From assembly GCA_017430325.1 (NCBI GenBank), contig JAFRNE010000028.1:62001-126000 (forward strand): a stretch of 64,000 nucleotides of DNA. The letters run 5' to 3'. The notes under the pieces are model-generated. The model had not been told where the DNA came from. It did not search any database and worked only from the letters and a program-made list of their open reading frames with translations. Position numbers and translations under genes: made by a program. Below are positions 43,646 through 53,500 of this stretch, piece after piece (position 1 is the stretch's first letter; every line of letters begins with the position of its first letter). This stretch comes from Eubacterium sp. GTDB taxonomy: Bacteria; Bacillota; Clostridia; Lachnospirales; Lachnospiraceae.

Positions 43646-43663
43646 AAAGGAAGGTGATAACAG

Positions 43664-46600
43664 ATGAGAAAAATTAATAAGAAAATTTTAGTGGCAGCTT
43701 TATCACTTCTGTTGGTTGCTTGCGCATTTGTTACGATTCTTTCCTTCACTATGGCGGCAGATGGAGATCCGGATGAAGGTAAGACCGTGGAAGCAAGCCC
43801 GTCTTTTGACGTTGTAACAATTTATAATATTGATAGAATTATTCAGAATTCGATTGATGGCGATGATCCATACTTCCACATAGTAGAGATCACCAGTAAT
43901 ACACCTTCTGCTATGAGCGGAGCTAATACTGATGAAGTATTTACAGAATATGTATTCAATGGACATGCTACAATCGAAGAGGAAATGGCAGCAGGACTGA
44001 TCGACTATAAGGTGTTTAGCACAGGTTCTCTTTCTTCAGATGATGCTATCGATGATTGTATTAAAACTTTAGCTAAGGCTGATCTTATCTATGTTCATAA
44101 CGATTCAGCTAACTATTTTGGCCAGAGCAGTAATGATATTCCTGAACTTGTTAAGCTTCAGCTTTGTAGCGCAGCTGTTGGTGATTATGTTCCATTTATC
44201 ATCGACGGTCCTATAGCTACACAGGAAATCATTGGTGAGAACACAACATCATACCAGGAACTTGCAACAAAGGTTTTCAAGAAGTATGGTGGTAAAAAGG
44301 CTACATATTCATGGGATCCATCAACACAGAATGATGCTAAGAAGTATTTTACTCATGAAACATCTCTGTATGTTCAGATTGATGGTAAAACTCAGAAGGA
44401 TAAGTGGACAAAGGTTTACGGAATAGAAGATTATGACCTTAGTAATCTTCCGGCAGCACCTGCTACAGGTAGTGATGCTGAAAAGATTGATACAACCAAG
44501 AACTATGTTAAGGTTGCAAAGAACCCTGCTACTATTGGTAGAATCCTTGTAATTAACAATACTGCAGCTGATGGAGATATATCTACACTTATCAAAGATA
44601 GTATTACTCCATTTACAGGAACATGTATCCTTGAAGAGGATACAATTAAAGAGGTTGCCGGTGAGGACGGTACTGTTACAACAGTGCCTGCGTACACAAC
44701 AGTAACTGATAATGCCGGTAATGAAGTTAAGCTTATCGAGAAAGTAGTTGAGGGTGGAAAGCAGACTGCTCCTCCTATCTACAATGATGATAATGTTAAA
44801 CTCTACTCTGTTCCTGAGACATCAGGGCTCTACAATGCATATATCACACGTAATAATCACCCTGATTATATGAGTTTCGAGTATTATGCTTCTAATGATG
44901 CAGCACTTGATACGGTTGATTACTCACTTTACGATATAGTAATCGTTGAGAAGGGTGCAAACCTTAAAACACTTTCAACAACAAACTATGATCGTCTTGT
45001 TGGTGCTATGAATGCAAGTCAGCATATCCTTTATGACAAGGCACTTATAGGTACAACAACTAACATCACTAGTGTTGTTGATTATGGTGATAATTATGAC
45101 TATGTATGTGGTAAGGTAATGACCTCTACAGAGTCAAGCAAGTATGATAATGTTCTTGTTACAAATAATGTAAGAATGAACGCATATATGGCAGCAAATA
45201 ACGCTGCAGCAGTAGATGATATTGCTACGATCATCAATTATGCTTCATATAGAGGTATAGGTGGTGGTAATGGTGATTCTTCAAATACCTATACAGTACT
45301 TGAGATTCAGCCGGCATATCCTATTGATACAAAGCTTGCAGCAAAATTCGCAAAGATTGATGGAACTACCCATATCAAGGGGATCAAGGATCCATTAGAG
45401 AAGAATAATCCATGGTTCGCTGACCAGCTTACATTTGCGAAGATTACAGGTAGAACACAAACTCTTACAGTTGAAAGTAATTATATGAATACAGCTAATA
45501 ACAGCTGGTATTATATAAGAAATCAGGGTGTTATCAACAATACAACAACTGATGAAATATCTTTCGACGGTGAGACATCACTTACAACTTTCCTTGAAGG
45601 CAATGATAATATCACAAGTTCTCAGCTTTCAATGGTAACAGACTACTATGCATGGACACTTTCAAAGGCAAAGATCGCTCATGCAACAGGGCTTGCATAT
45701 AATCAGGTTAACGTAGTACATATGTCAACCTACGAGTTTAACTGTACAAAGAAGACTCTTCTTGATAACTTTGATGCAGTTTATATCGGTGGTGACAATT
45801 CAGCTATCAAATCAGTTGCAGCATACCATGGTGATAAGTTATCAAGCATCAGCCTGGGTAAATATAATATGTATTTTACAAATGGTGATGCGTATGATTA
45901 CAATGTAAACTATGGTAGCTCAGAAGGTTCTGTAGGTACATTTATCGGTAACGATATTACAGACCTTAAGTATAAGGAACTTGTTGATTATAAGAATGCA
46001 GGTATGCCTATCATCGTAGGCAAGGATGCAGTTGCAGGACTCACAGCAGCAAATGCGATTGATCCTGATTCTAATATGTACAAATTCCTTGTAGCTTGTC
46101 GTGATACAGCAACCAATAATAATATTCTTTGGAATTTCAATTATGATGATAAGGTTAAGATTGCAAATACCGGAGAATATGGTGATACATTTGAAGGATA
46201 CGCAACTGTGTTTAACTTCACAGGTGCAGTTGACTACAAGGGTATTGCAAGTAATGTTGATTCTTCAAGTATTAATGAAGATGATTTAAGAGAAACACTT
46301 AATAACTCATCTCAGAGACCTAAGCTTGTTATAACCAAGGCGCCTGTTCAGTACAAGGAAGGTGACAGATCAACATGGATCACAGATCATAACCTTGTAT
46401 GGACTTATGAAGCAGCAGGTGGAAGCGGCTTTACAGCAAGACTTATATTTGATGACAATTCAAACAGCCGTTTTGATGATGATCCTGTTGTAAGAACTGA
46501 GACAGGTAAGTCAGGAACACTTGCTAAGAAGATGGATGCTGACTTCTTTGGCGTCATCTATTGGAAGCTCGAGGTTGAAAATGATGCGGGTCTTAAGGCT

Positions 46601-49600
46601 TCTACAACCGGTTGCATCAAAATTGCAAGAACAAATCAGGAGAAGATCCATATTGATGTTCTTCAGATCATGCCGGATGAGGCTATGACAAATGATGATA
46701 ACTCAGAGCAGTCACTTTTCCTGTGTACAGAGTGTCAGCAGAGAAGAAATATATTAAAGGGTAATGTTTCTCCTACAACAGCAGGTACAAAGTATACAGC
46801 ACATGTTTATAACTCAATCGCAGGTGACAGAAGACTTGATACTGCCGGTTATGGTGTGTTAAGCAACACAACGACGGTTGAGAATAACATCAAGAACTAT
46901 GTGACAAATGCTACGAATCCGGATAGTCCAAACTATGTTAAGAATCTTCCAACATATGGAAATAATGGAATTCTTGATGATGGTGAGATTAATGAATTTG
47001 AGTACGCAGTAAAGAATAATCTTGGTATCCATGATCATAGATTCGGTATCGTTAAATACGATAGTGAAAAGTATTATGGTCAGGACAGCATCACAAATGG
47101 TGTTGATGATTGGAATACCAACTGGTTCACAGATGTTAAGTATGATTATGATGTAAACCTTGAAATACTCACTCTTGACGAGTATGAAGCTATGATAGAG
47201 TATACAGAAGATATTTACAGGGGAATGGATACATCTGACATCAAGACAGAGAGAAGTAAGAACGAGCAGGCTAAGGTTGATTACTATAATGCATACAAAG
47301 CTATGATGAAAGTAATCAATGGAACATACAAGAAGTCTTTATCAGAAGGTGGACTTACTGATACTGAGAAGATGGCTCTTCAGAAGTTCATGTTCAGAGA
47401 AGATGGATTCAAGCTTGGCGTTACTCCTACTGCAGCACAGATAGATGCAGCAGAAGCTGAGGCAGAAGTGGCAGCAGAAAGTGAAGACTTCTCTACAGCA
47501 GATGATCCTGCACTTGCAAAGACAAACTTTATCAATGCATATAAGGAAACTAAACTGAATGAAATCAGATATGCTAACTTTGAGACAGTTCTTGATGAAT
47601 TTGCAGAGGCTGCACCTGAGTTAGATAAGTTCCTTAACAACCTTAAGGGTAATGCATTTGGTAACGTTGATGCAGCGACAACATCAACAGAGATAGAATA
47701 TGAGCTTTCATCAGAAACATATGATGAGCGTCCATATTATGATATGTTCTCGCTGATAAATACAACAAACAATACATCTTCACCGGTTATGACTTACTGT
47801 TCACTTTATGCTACCTGGAGAGATGCTAAGCTTTACGAGCAGTATTTCCGTAAGATGTATCAGTACTTTAAGTTTATCTCAGCGGTTGACGATGCCGGTA
47901 GATGTGATCTTAGTCAGGCTTATAACTGTATGCTTTTCGGTGCTGCCAGAAACTTTGCAGGTGCTGATATAGACAGTGATGAAGCAATTGATGCTATTAT
48001 CAAGTTTGTAGATAATGGTGGTCAGGCAATGCTCTTCTATGACACTCTTACTGCCGATTCTACAGTTAATATGACTAACAGATTAGGACCGTATTTTGGA
48101 GTTAATACATATTCAGAACCTGTAGATACTTCAGGAGAAGGTACTATTGATGATTCAACAGCCACAGAAGAATACAAAGGCACTGTAACGATTAAGTTTG
48201 GAAGTCCATATTACTCAACGTGGGATAGTGGTATACTTAAGGAATATGTTGTTGATACTGCGGCTACTGAGGTTAATGTTGTTATCAATGCTAATCAGGC
48301 TGATTACATTGACAATACCAATCTGATCAGCATAACTGATAACAAAACAGAACATGAAGGTAATTATGGTAAGCATGATATTAAGATCAATGTTACTCTG
48401 AATAACTCTAATCAGTATTCATCATCACCGGGTATTACTGTATGGGTGAATGGTGAGAAGAAGAGTACAGTTTGCAACGGTGTTACAAACGGTACAGGTA
48501 CAGGTACAGTCAAGTTCTCAAATGCTGTTATCAAGGAAGAGGCATCAGGTGGAAGCAGCAGTGGAAGCGGAAGCTCAGGTCCTCTTGCACTTAACCCTAA
48601 CAAGCTTACCTACAGAACAGGTCTTGAGGCTACAACACCGGGTACCAACAAGTCAGGTCAGTTTAATTACATGCTTTACTTCGCAGGTGGTAATGCTTCT
48701 GACGAGTCGAAGACTCATCCTGCTAAGCCACTCTTAAAGCAGGCTTATGAAGAGAAGGTTGAGGCAAATGCAGCTGATCAGAATAATGAAGGTATCGTAA
48801 CCATGTACCCATTCAGTATTGGTTCTAATCTTCGTATTTCACCAACTGTTGAGTCGGACCTTACGCTTAAGGTTAATGATCCTGATCTTATAGTTTACTA
48901 CTCACTTTCAGGAGGAACCGGTGGTACGATGTCAACACCTTACGTTGCCGATCCTCATGATGGAGCAAATAACTACTTTGTATATCAGTATCAGCCTGGT
49001 GGAGAAGATTCAGGTATGGTAACATACCTTGGAGCAGGTTGTACGATGGTTACAGGTACTCACAGAGAGAACAATGATGAGCGTAGATTCTTCATCAACC
49101 TCATCCTTAACACCGGTAGAAAGAGTACAAAGAGCAGCTCACTTGATCTGTACGATCACTCATCTTCACAGATAGTTGATTCTGAAACAGGTAAGATAGG
49201 TGCATCAAGTCTGACAAACGTTGTTGTTATGCCGGATGGTAATGGCTATAAGATGTACGCAACAGAGGATTCTATTCCTGAGTTCTCTATGTTACTTACA
49301 GCTGATAACGCAGTTGAGATATCACATGTATATGTTTATTATGATCTTGACTACAACACCAATTCAGATGATGAGTATCATGATGGTGATGGAAAGCATA
49401 TCATGGTTTACAGCAGAGACTACAACAAGTCAGCACCATTTGATAGCACAAATCCTACAGTTGCTGCAGATTATCTGATGTATGTAGATCAGAATACAGC
49501 TCTTACAAGTTCTGATGCATCAGTAGTTGTTGATGGTAAGACAATTTCTAACTCAATGCTTAGACTTAAGGGTGAGTATATTGAACCATATAACAATGAG

Positions 49601-49699
49601 TATACATATCTTGTTGTAAAGGTTGTTCCTACAAAGGGTAATCCAATCTACAAGAGAATCAAGATAATCATTAAGCCACAGCTCTTTGATCTTACTTGA
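43664..49699 (+). CDS. 2011-aa secreted protein of unknown function, end of pilus locus
   Basis: Sec-type signal peptide (ILVAALSLLLVACAFVTILSFTMAADG, cleavage near residue 32), not a prepilin leader, and no LPXTG or C-terminal membrane anchor. Three stretches open with a similar beta-strand followed by a proline turn: FHIVEI (~70), YTVLEIQPAYPI (~543) and IHIDVLQIMP (~995), suggesting repeated domains resembling DUF5057-type proteins (low certainty). Asp/Asn-rich loops (DDNSNSRFDDDP, NNGILDDGE) may bind calcium. A Gly/Ser linker (SGGSSSGSGSSG, ~1630) precedes the last part. Likely a pilus-linked adhesin or surface component by position. Confidence 0.6.
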   Translation: MRKINKKILVAALSLLLVACAFVTILSFTMAADGDPDEGKTVEASPSFDVVTIYNIDRIIQNSIDGDDPYFHIVEITSNTPSAMSGANTDEVFTEYVFNGHATIEEEMAAGLIDYKVFSTGSLSSDDAIDDCIKTLAKADLIYVHNDSANYFGQSSNDIPELVKLQLCSAAVGDYVPFIIDGPIATQEIIGENTTSYQELATKVFKKYGGKKATYSWDPSTQNDAKKYFTHETSLYVQIDGKTQKDKWTKVYGIEDYDLSNLPAAPATGSDAEKIDTTKNYVKVAKNPATIGRILVINNTAADGDISTLIKDSITPFTGTCILEEDTIKEVAGEDGTVTTVPAYTTVTDNAGNEVKLIEKVVEGGKQTAPPIYNDDNVKLYSVPETSGLYNAYITRNNHPDYMSFEYYASNDAALDTVDYSLYDIVIVEKGANLKTLSTTNYDRLVGAMNASQHILYDKALIGTTTNITSVVDYGDNYDYVCGKVMTSTESSKYDNVLVTNNVRMNAYMAANNAAAVDDIATIINYASYRGIGGGNGDSSNTYTVLEIQPAYPIDTKLAAKFAKIDGTTHIKGIKDPLEKNNPWFADQLTFAKITGRTQTLTVESNYMNTANNSWYYIRNQGVINNTTTDEISFDGETSLTTFLEGNDNITSSQLSMVTDYYAWTLSKAKIAHATGLAYNQVNVVHMSTYEFNCTKKTLLDNFDAVYIGGDNSAIKSVAAYHGDKLSSISLGKYNMYFTNGDAYDYNVNYGSSEGSVGTFIGNDITDLKYKELVDYKNAGMPIIVGKDAVAGLTAANAIDPDSNMYKFLVACRDTATNNNILWNFNYDDKVKIANTGEYGDTFEGYATVFNFTGAVDYKGIASNVDSSSINEDDLRETLNNSSQRPKLVITKAPVQYKEGDRSTWITDHNLVWTYEAAGGSGFTARLIFDDNSNSRFDDDPVVRTETGKSGTLAKKMDADFFGVIYWKLEVENDAGLKASTTGCIKIARTNQEKIHIDVLQIMPDEAMTNDDNSEQSLFLCTECQQRRNILKGNVSPTTAGTKYTAHVYNSIAGDRRLDTAGYGVLSNTTTVENNIKNYVTNATNPDSPNYVKNLPTYGNNGILDDGEINEFEYAVKNNLGIHDHRFGIVKYDSEKYYGQDSITNGVDDWNTNWFTDVKYDYDVNLEILTLDEYEAMIEYTEDIYRGMDTSDIKTERSKNEQAKVDYYNAYKAMMKVINGTYKKSLSEGGLTDTEKMALQKFMFREDGFKLGVTPTAAQIDAAEAEAEVAAESEDFSTADDPALAKTNFINAYKETKLNEIRYANFETVLDEFAEAAPELDKFLNNLKGNAFGNVDAATTSTEIEYELSSETYDERPYYDMFSLINTTNNTSSPVMTYCSLYATWRDAKLYEQYFRKMYQYFKFISAVDDAGRCDLSQAYNCMLFGAARNFAGADIDSDEAIDAIIKFVDNGGQAMLFYDTLTADSTVNMTNRLGPYFGVNTYSEPVDTSGEGTIDDSTATEEYKGTVTIKFGSPYYSTWDSGILKEYVVDTAATEVNVVINANQADYIDNTNLISITDNKTEHEGNYGKHDIKINVTLNNSNQYSSSPGITVWVNGEKKSTVCNGVTNGTGTGTVKFSNAVIKEEASGGSSSGSGSSGPLALNPNKLTYRTGLEATTPGTNKSGQFNYMLYFAGGNASDESKTHPAKPLLKQAYEEKVEANAADQNNEGIVTMYPFSIGSNLRISPTVESDLTLKVNDPDLIVYYSLSGGTGGTMSTPYVADPHDGANNYFVYQYQPGGEDSGMVTYLGAGCTMVTGTHRENNDERRFFINLILNTGRKSTKSSSLDLYDHSSSQIVDSETGKIGASSLTNVVVMPDGNGYKMYATEDSIPEFSMLLTADNAVEISHVYVYYDLDYNTNSDDEYHDGDGKHIMVYSRDYNKSAPFDSTNPTVAADYLMYVDQNTALTSSDASVVVDGKTISNSMLRLKGEYIEPYNNEYTYLVVKVVPTKGNPIYKRIKIIIKPQLFDLT

Positions 49700-49755
49700 T
49701 CAGATATCCGAAAGGATATATAAAACAAAATAACCAGTCCGTAAAGACTGAAAAG

Positions 49756-49785
49756 ACCCCCGGGAATTATCCCGGGGGTTGTTTT
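49756..49785 (+). terminator. Terminator of the pilus locus
   Basis: CCCCCGGG-AATTAT-CCCGGGGG, a perfect 8-bp GC stem, followed by TTGTTTT. A smaller ATATCC-GAAA-GGATAT hairpin (49704-49719) precedes it. Confidence 0.9.
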
Positions 49786-49813
49786 ATGGACTATAGGATT
49801 ATTCACAGACATA

Positions 49814-49848
49814 AAAAAGGAAGATGTAAATATTACATCTTCCTTTTT
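49814..49848. terminator. Bidirectional terminator between the pilus locus and efp
   Basis: AAAAAGGAAGATGTAA-ATA-TTACATCTTCCTTTTT, a perfect 16-bp stem with A-run and T-run at its two ends. It ends efp on the minus strand and backs up the plus-strand terminator at 49756. Confidence 0.9.
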
Positions 49849-49885
49849 AATTATAACTCTATTTAGGGATTATATGCAGTTAAGA

Positions 49886-50443
49886 TTATACTCTTGACAT
49901 ATACTCGCCAGTACGTGTATCAATCTTGATTGAATCACCCTGGTTAACGAAGAGAGGTACGTTAAGTGTTGCACCTGTCTCAACTGTACAAGGCTTTGTA
50001 GCGTTTGTAGCTGTATTTCCTGCTACGCCAGGCTCGCACTCTGTTACAAGAAGAGTAACGTTGATAGGTGGCTCTATAGAGAATACCTCACCTTTGTATG
50101 AGCTGATCTTGCAGTTCTCATTCTCCTTAACAAACTTCATATCATCCTTAATAAGTGCTTCACTTACTGGGATCATCTCGAAGCTTTCAGGATCCATGAA
50201 GTAGAAGAGCTCGCCATCCTTGTATGAATATGTCATGTCTCTCTTATCAATATGAGCTGTCTCAAGCTTCTCAGTAGGACGGAAGGTCTTCTCAACTACA
50301 CCGCCACTCTTGATGTTCTTAAGCTTTGTTCTAACAAATGCAGCACCCTTACCAGGCTTAACATGCATGAACTCGATTACCTGAAAGATATTTCCTTCGA
50401 TCTCTACGGTTACACCGTTTCTTATTTCACCTGCTGAAATCAT
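49886..50443 (-). CDS. efp: Elongation factor P
   Basis: Relieves ribosome stalling at polyproline. 185 aa, three beta-barrels: [22 protein letters not shown], the tip loop KPGKGAAF where the Lys is modified in many species, an OB domain, and the C-terminal signature [35 protein letters not shown] precedes the start by 7 nt. No EpmA/B or YmfI-type modifier is seen nearby. Confidence 0.97.
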   Translation of the reverse strand: MISAGEIRNGVTVEIEGNIFQVIEFMHVKPGKGAAFVRTKLKNIKSGGVVEKTFRPTEKLETAHIDKRDMTYSYKDGELFYFMDPESFEMIPVSEALIKDDMKFVKENENCKISSYKGEVFSIEPPINVTLLVTECEPGVAGNTATNATKPCTVETGATLNVPLFVNQGDSIKIDTRTGEYMSRV

Positions 50444-50476
50444 TGTTTTCCTCCTTAGATATACATATCTTTTAAT

Positions 50477-50505
50477 ATTTTAATATAATTAATTTGATTT
50501 TTCAA
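50477..50505 (-). promoter_or_regulatory. Promoter of efp
   Basis: On the minus strand TTGAAA, 17 nt, TAAAAT, about 34 nt before the efp start. It overlaps the 3' end of the YfhO-like gene's last codons at 50502-50505. Confidence 0.65.
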
Positions 50506-53500
50506 CTTTTTTTCTCATCTTCATCAGATATATTTATTGCATTATCGTCAGAAGATGATGGTTCAGAAGTCTTTCTTCTATTTAATATTTTGATAAACAT
50601 CAGAAATGCTATGAAGAATATGAGAGTGGCTATACTGATAATGATACCGATATCAAGGCCTTTATGGATATATCTGATACAGATTTCGTGTGAACCGGCT
50701 TTGACAGGGATACCGATTCCTTTAAATAACGATATCATCTCGACTTCCTGATCATCTACATAAACCTTGTAGTCATCTTTGTATGGGAGAGAAACATAGA
50801 TAACTCCATCGGATGAGGCATCAATTGATGCTAAAATATCATTTCCATCATCATGAACATCATAGAGGACAGAATCAGAGAGAACATCGTGAAGCTTCTG
50901 CATAGTATCCTCGTTAAGTCTGACGAGATAGAAGGTATTTCCTAAATAATACTCATACTGATCTGCATCCATCTGAAGATAGATAATATCCTGCTTGTCG
51001 CTTGTTTTGGATGCTAGATGTGTAAAGTAGCCATAATTCAGATAAAAATCACCTTTAAGATCTGCTCCGAGCCCGATACATATTGTAACAAATGAATTCG
51101 GATCACCTTCAACATAATTTGAATAATCAGACATTACAAAGGTTGCATTTGGATCGTTGTTGATCTTTTCAGGGTCTGTATCAAATTCTATCTGATCGTA
51201 TAATGGCTGCCCTGTTAATTTAACGGCGATTTCATCATGAAAATCAATATATGTATCATAAGCTAAATCACTGTTTTCCAGAGCGTTATTAATCTCGAGA
51301 AGAGCACTGTCATCTTTGATAAGGAAACCAAAGCCGACATTATATGGATTCTCATATAATGAGATGTTATTTATCTCATCTATTTTATTCATGAATGCAT
51401 ATGTTTCATTAACCTTAAGATACTGATTGATTATATGATACTTTACGTTCAGGAACAGGTCAGATATAGGATTAGATAATTCATATCCGATATTATTTGT
51501 TATTGGTGGAACATCAGCTCCCATATAACCGATCATTGTCTGGTTTTCCTGGTTTATATTTGAAGTAAAGAATGATACGGATTCAGTATTAATTACCATT
51601 GCACTATTCTTTGCGGATGATAAGTATTCGGACCTTGTATGTCCTTTATCAAGGCCGTTTCGTTCTGTAATTATGGAAACATTATTATAAGAGCTTAACT
51701 CTGTATTTATATGTGAACTGTAAATAGTATAGCGAGTATAATTAAAGGTGCTTACCATTAATTCAATAATAAATATCAGAGCAAATACCTTTGTGATCAT
51801 TTTTTTATTCTTACTTCGCACATATGCTGCTATTAATCCGGCATAGATTGCCAGGAAACAGAGACTGACAAGGGTAGAGAATGATAAGATATTTTTCGCG
51901 CTTACTATAAATAGAATTCCGATAATGAGCGACCAGCTATAGTAGGATGTTAACTGCTTCTTATCAAGATCCCAGGAAGTATTCTGTACCAGGTCATAAA
52001 TAACAGTGATAAGAAGGAAAATATAAAATATTGCAAAACGGTTTGGCACGAATATCTGATTGTGTAATCCATGCATAATATAGTTTAATAATGGATTGCC
52101 AAAAGATATCAGATATAAAACAAGCAGTGCAACCTTTCTGATCCTTTCTGAAAGATCGATCTTTTTACATAAAAGGTATACAGGTACAAGAAGGAATAAA
52201 AGTAAACCACAATACATATTGACAGAAGTGTTTGAATTCTTATCAATTATGACAGCAGGAGGTGCTACCTTTGCATATTTGAAAATATGTAAAACATCGG
52301 AAGCAAAGCCAAATCCCGGAATTGTAGAGTCGTTAGCCTGATATGGTGATTTCTGTACAGTGTTTAAATATGATGGAATAAGGAAAAAGGCTGATAAACC
52401 GGCAGATATCAATGAGTAGAAGGCAACACGAAATCCCTTCCTGAGCAAATCTTTAATATTATCAAAATGCAGACAGAAGAAATACAGGAAGATAAACTCA
52501 CATGTTAAAAATGCATTGTAGAAGTCGTTCATCATCAGGTAGGTTAATATTATTACATAAAGAACTGCCTTTTTCTTGTATACGACACGCTCTAACGCCA
52601 GAATAAGAATAGGGAGCAGTATGCCTACAAACATAAAACCGTGATGAGACATAAATGATATAAGGTATCCGGATAAGCTGTAGGCAAGAGCGAAAGGAAT
52701 AAGTCGAATATCGGTTTTTTGCATACGTTTACCATTAGGTCTGTGAGTAAGGTAGATAATAAAGGTAAATGCAGGCATTATAAACATCAGATATGCGATC
52801 AATGTAAAGCATAATAATATATTTGACAGATCGAATAGACCAATAAGCAGATAAAATGGGTTTATAAGAAGGAATAATTTGCTAAGGGCTCCCTGACCTA
52901 AACCAACATTATAGGTTACGGTAGAAAAATCACCATCGAATAACTGCTTAAGGTATCTATAACTGTAAGGGAATGTTTGCGCCATACCATCATGTGTTGG
53001 GAAGAAACCTGAACCGAATGGAGCAGCACTTCTGATAAACATATATATGAAGAAGATAGTAGTCATAATGGCGAAAGTGATCATATAAATACTATAGCTT
53101 GATGAAAATACTGATAGTTTTTTTATCACTACTGAATCTGTTGCGTTTCCGTAATTCTGGAATTTAAGACCGCAGCATAATACTATGCATACAGCGAGAC
53201 AGATGAGCATCATAAAAATATACAGATACATATTGCTCTGTTTTGTAAGTGTGAATTCATTTGATCCGGAGTTGACTTCTACAAGTGCAAATTCGGTATT
53301 GCCGATTGTCAAATACTGAATAACATCATTACAGCCCCAGCTTTCTGAAGGAACAGGGATCAGAGCATAACCATCTTTGTCTGACTCAAGCTTAACTGTT
53401 TTGTCAGTAGAGGATTCAGAAGATAATGATGCTTTAACTATAATATTATAAAGATTCTTAAATGAGGCGTTATCAAAAAGAGCAAACTGTGCATTTGTTT

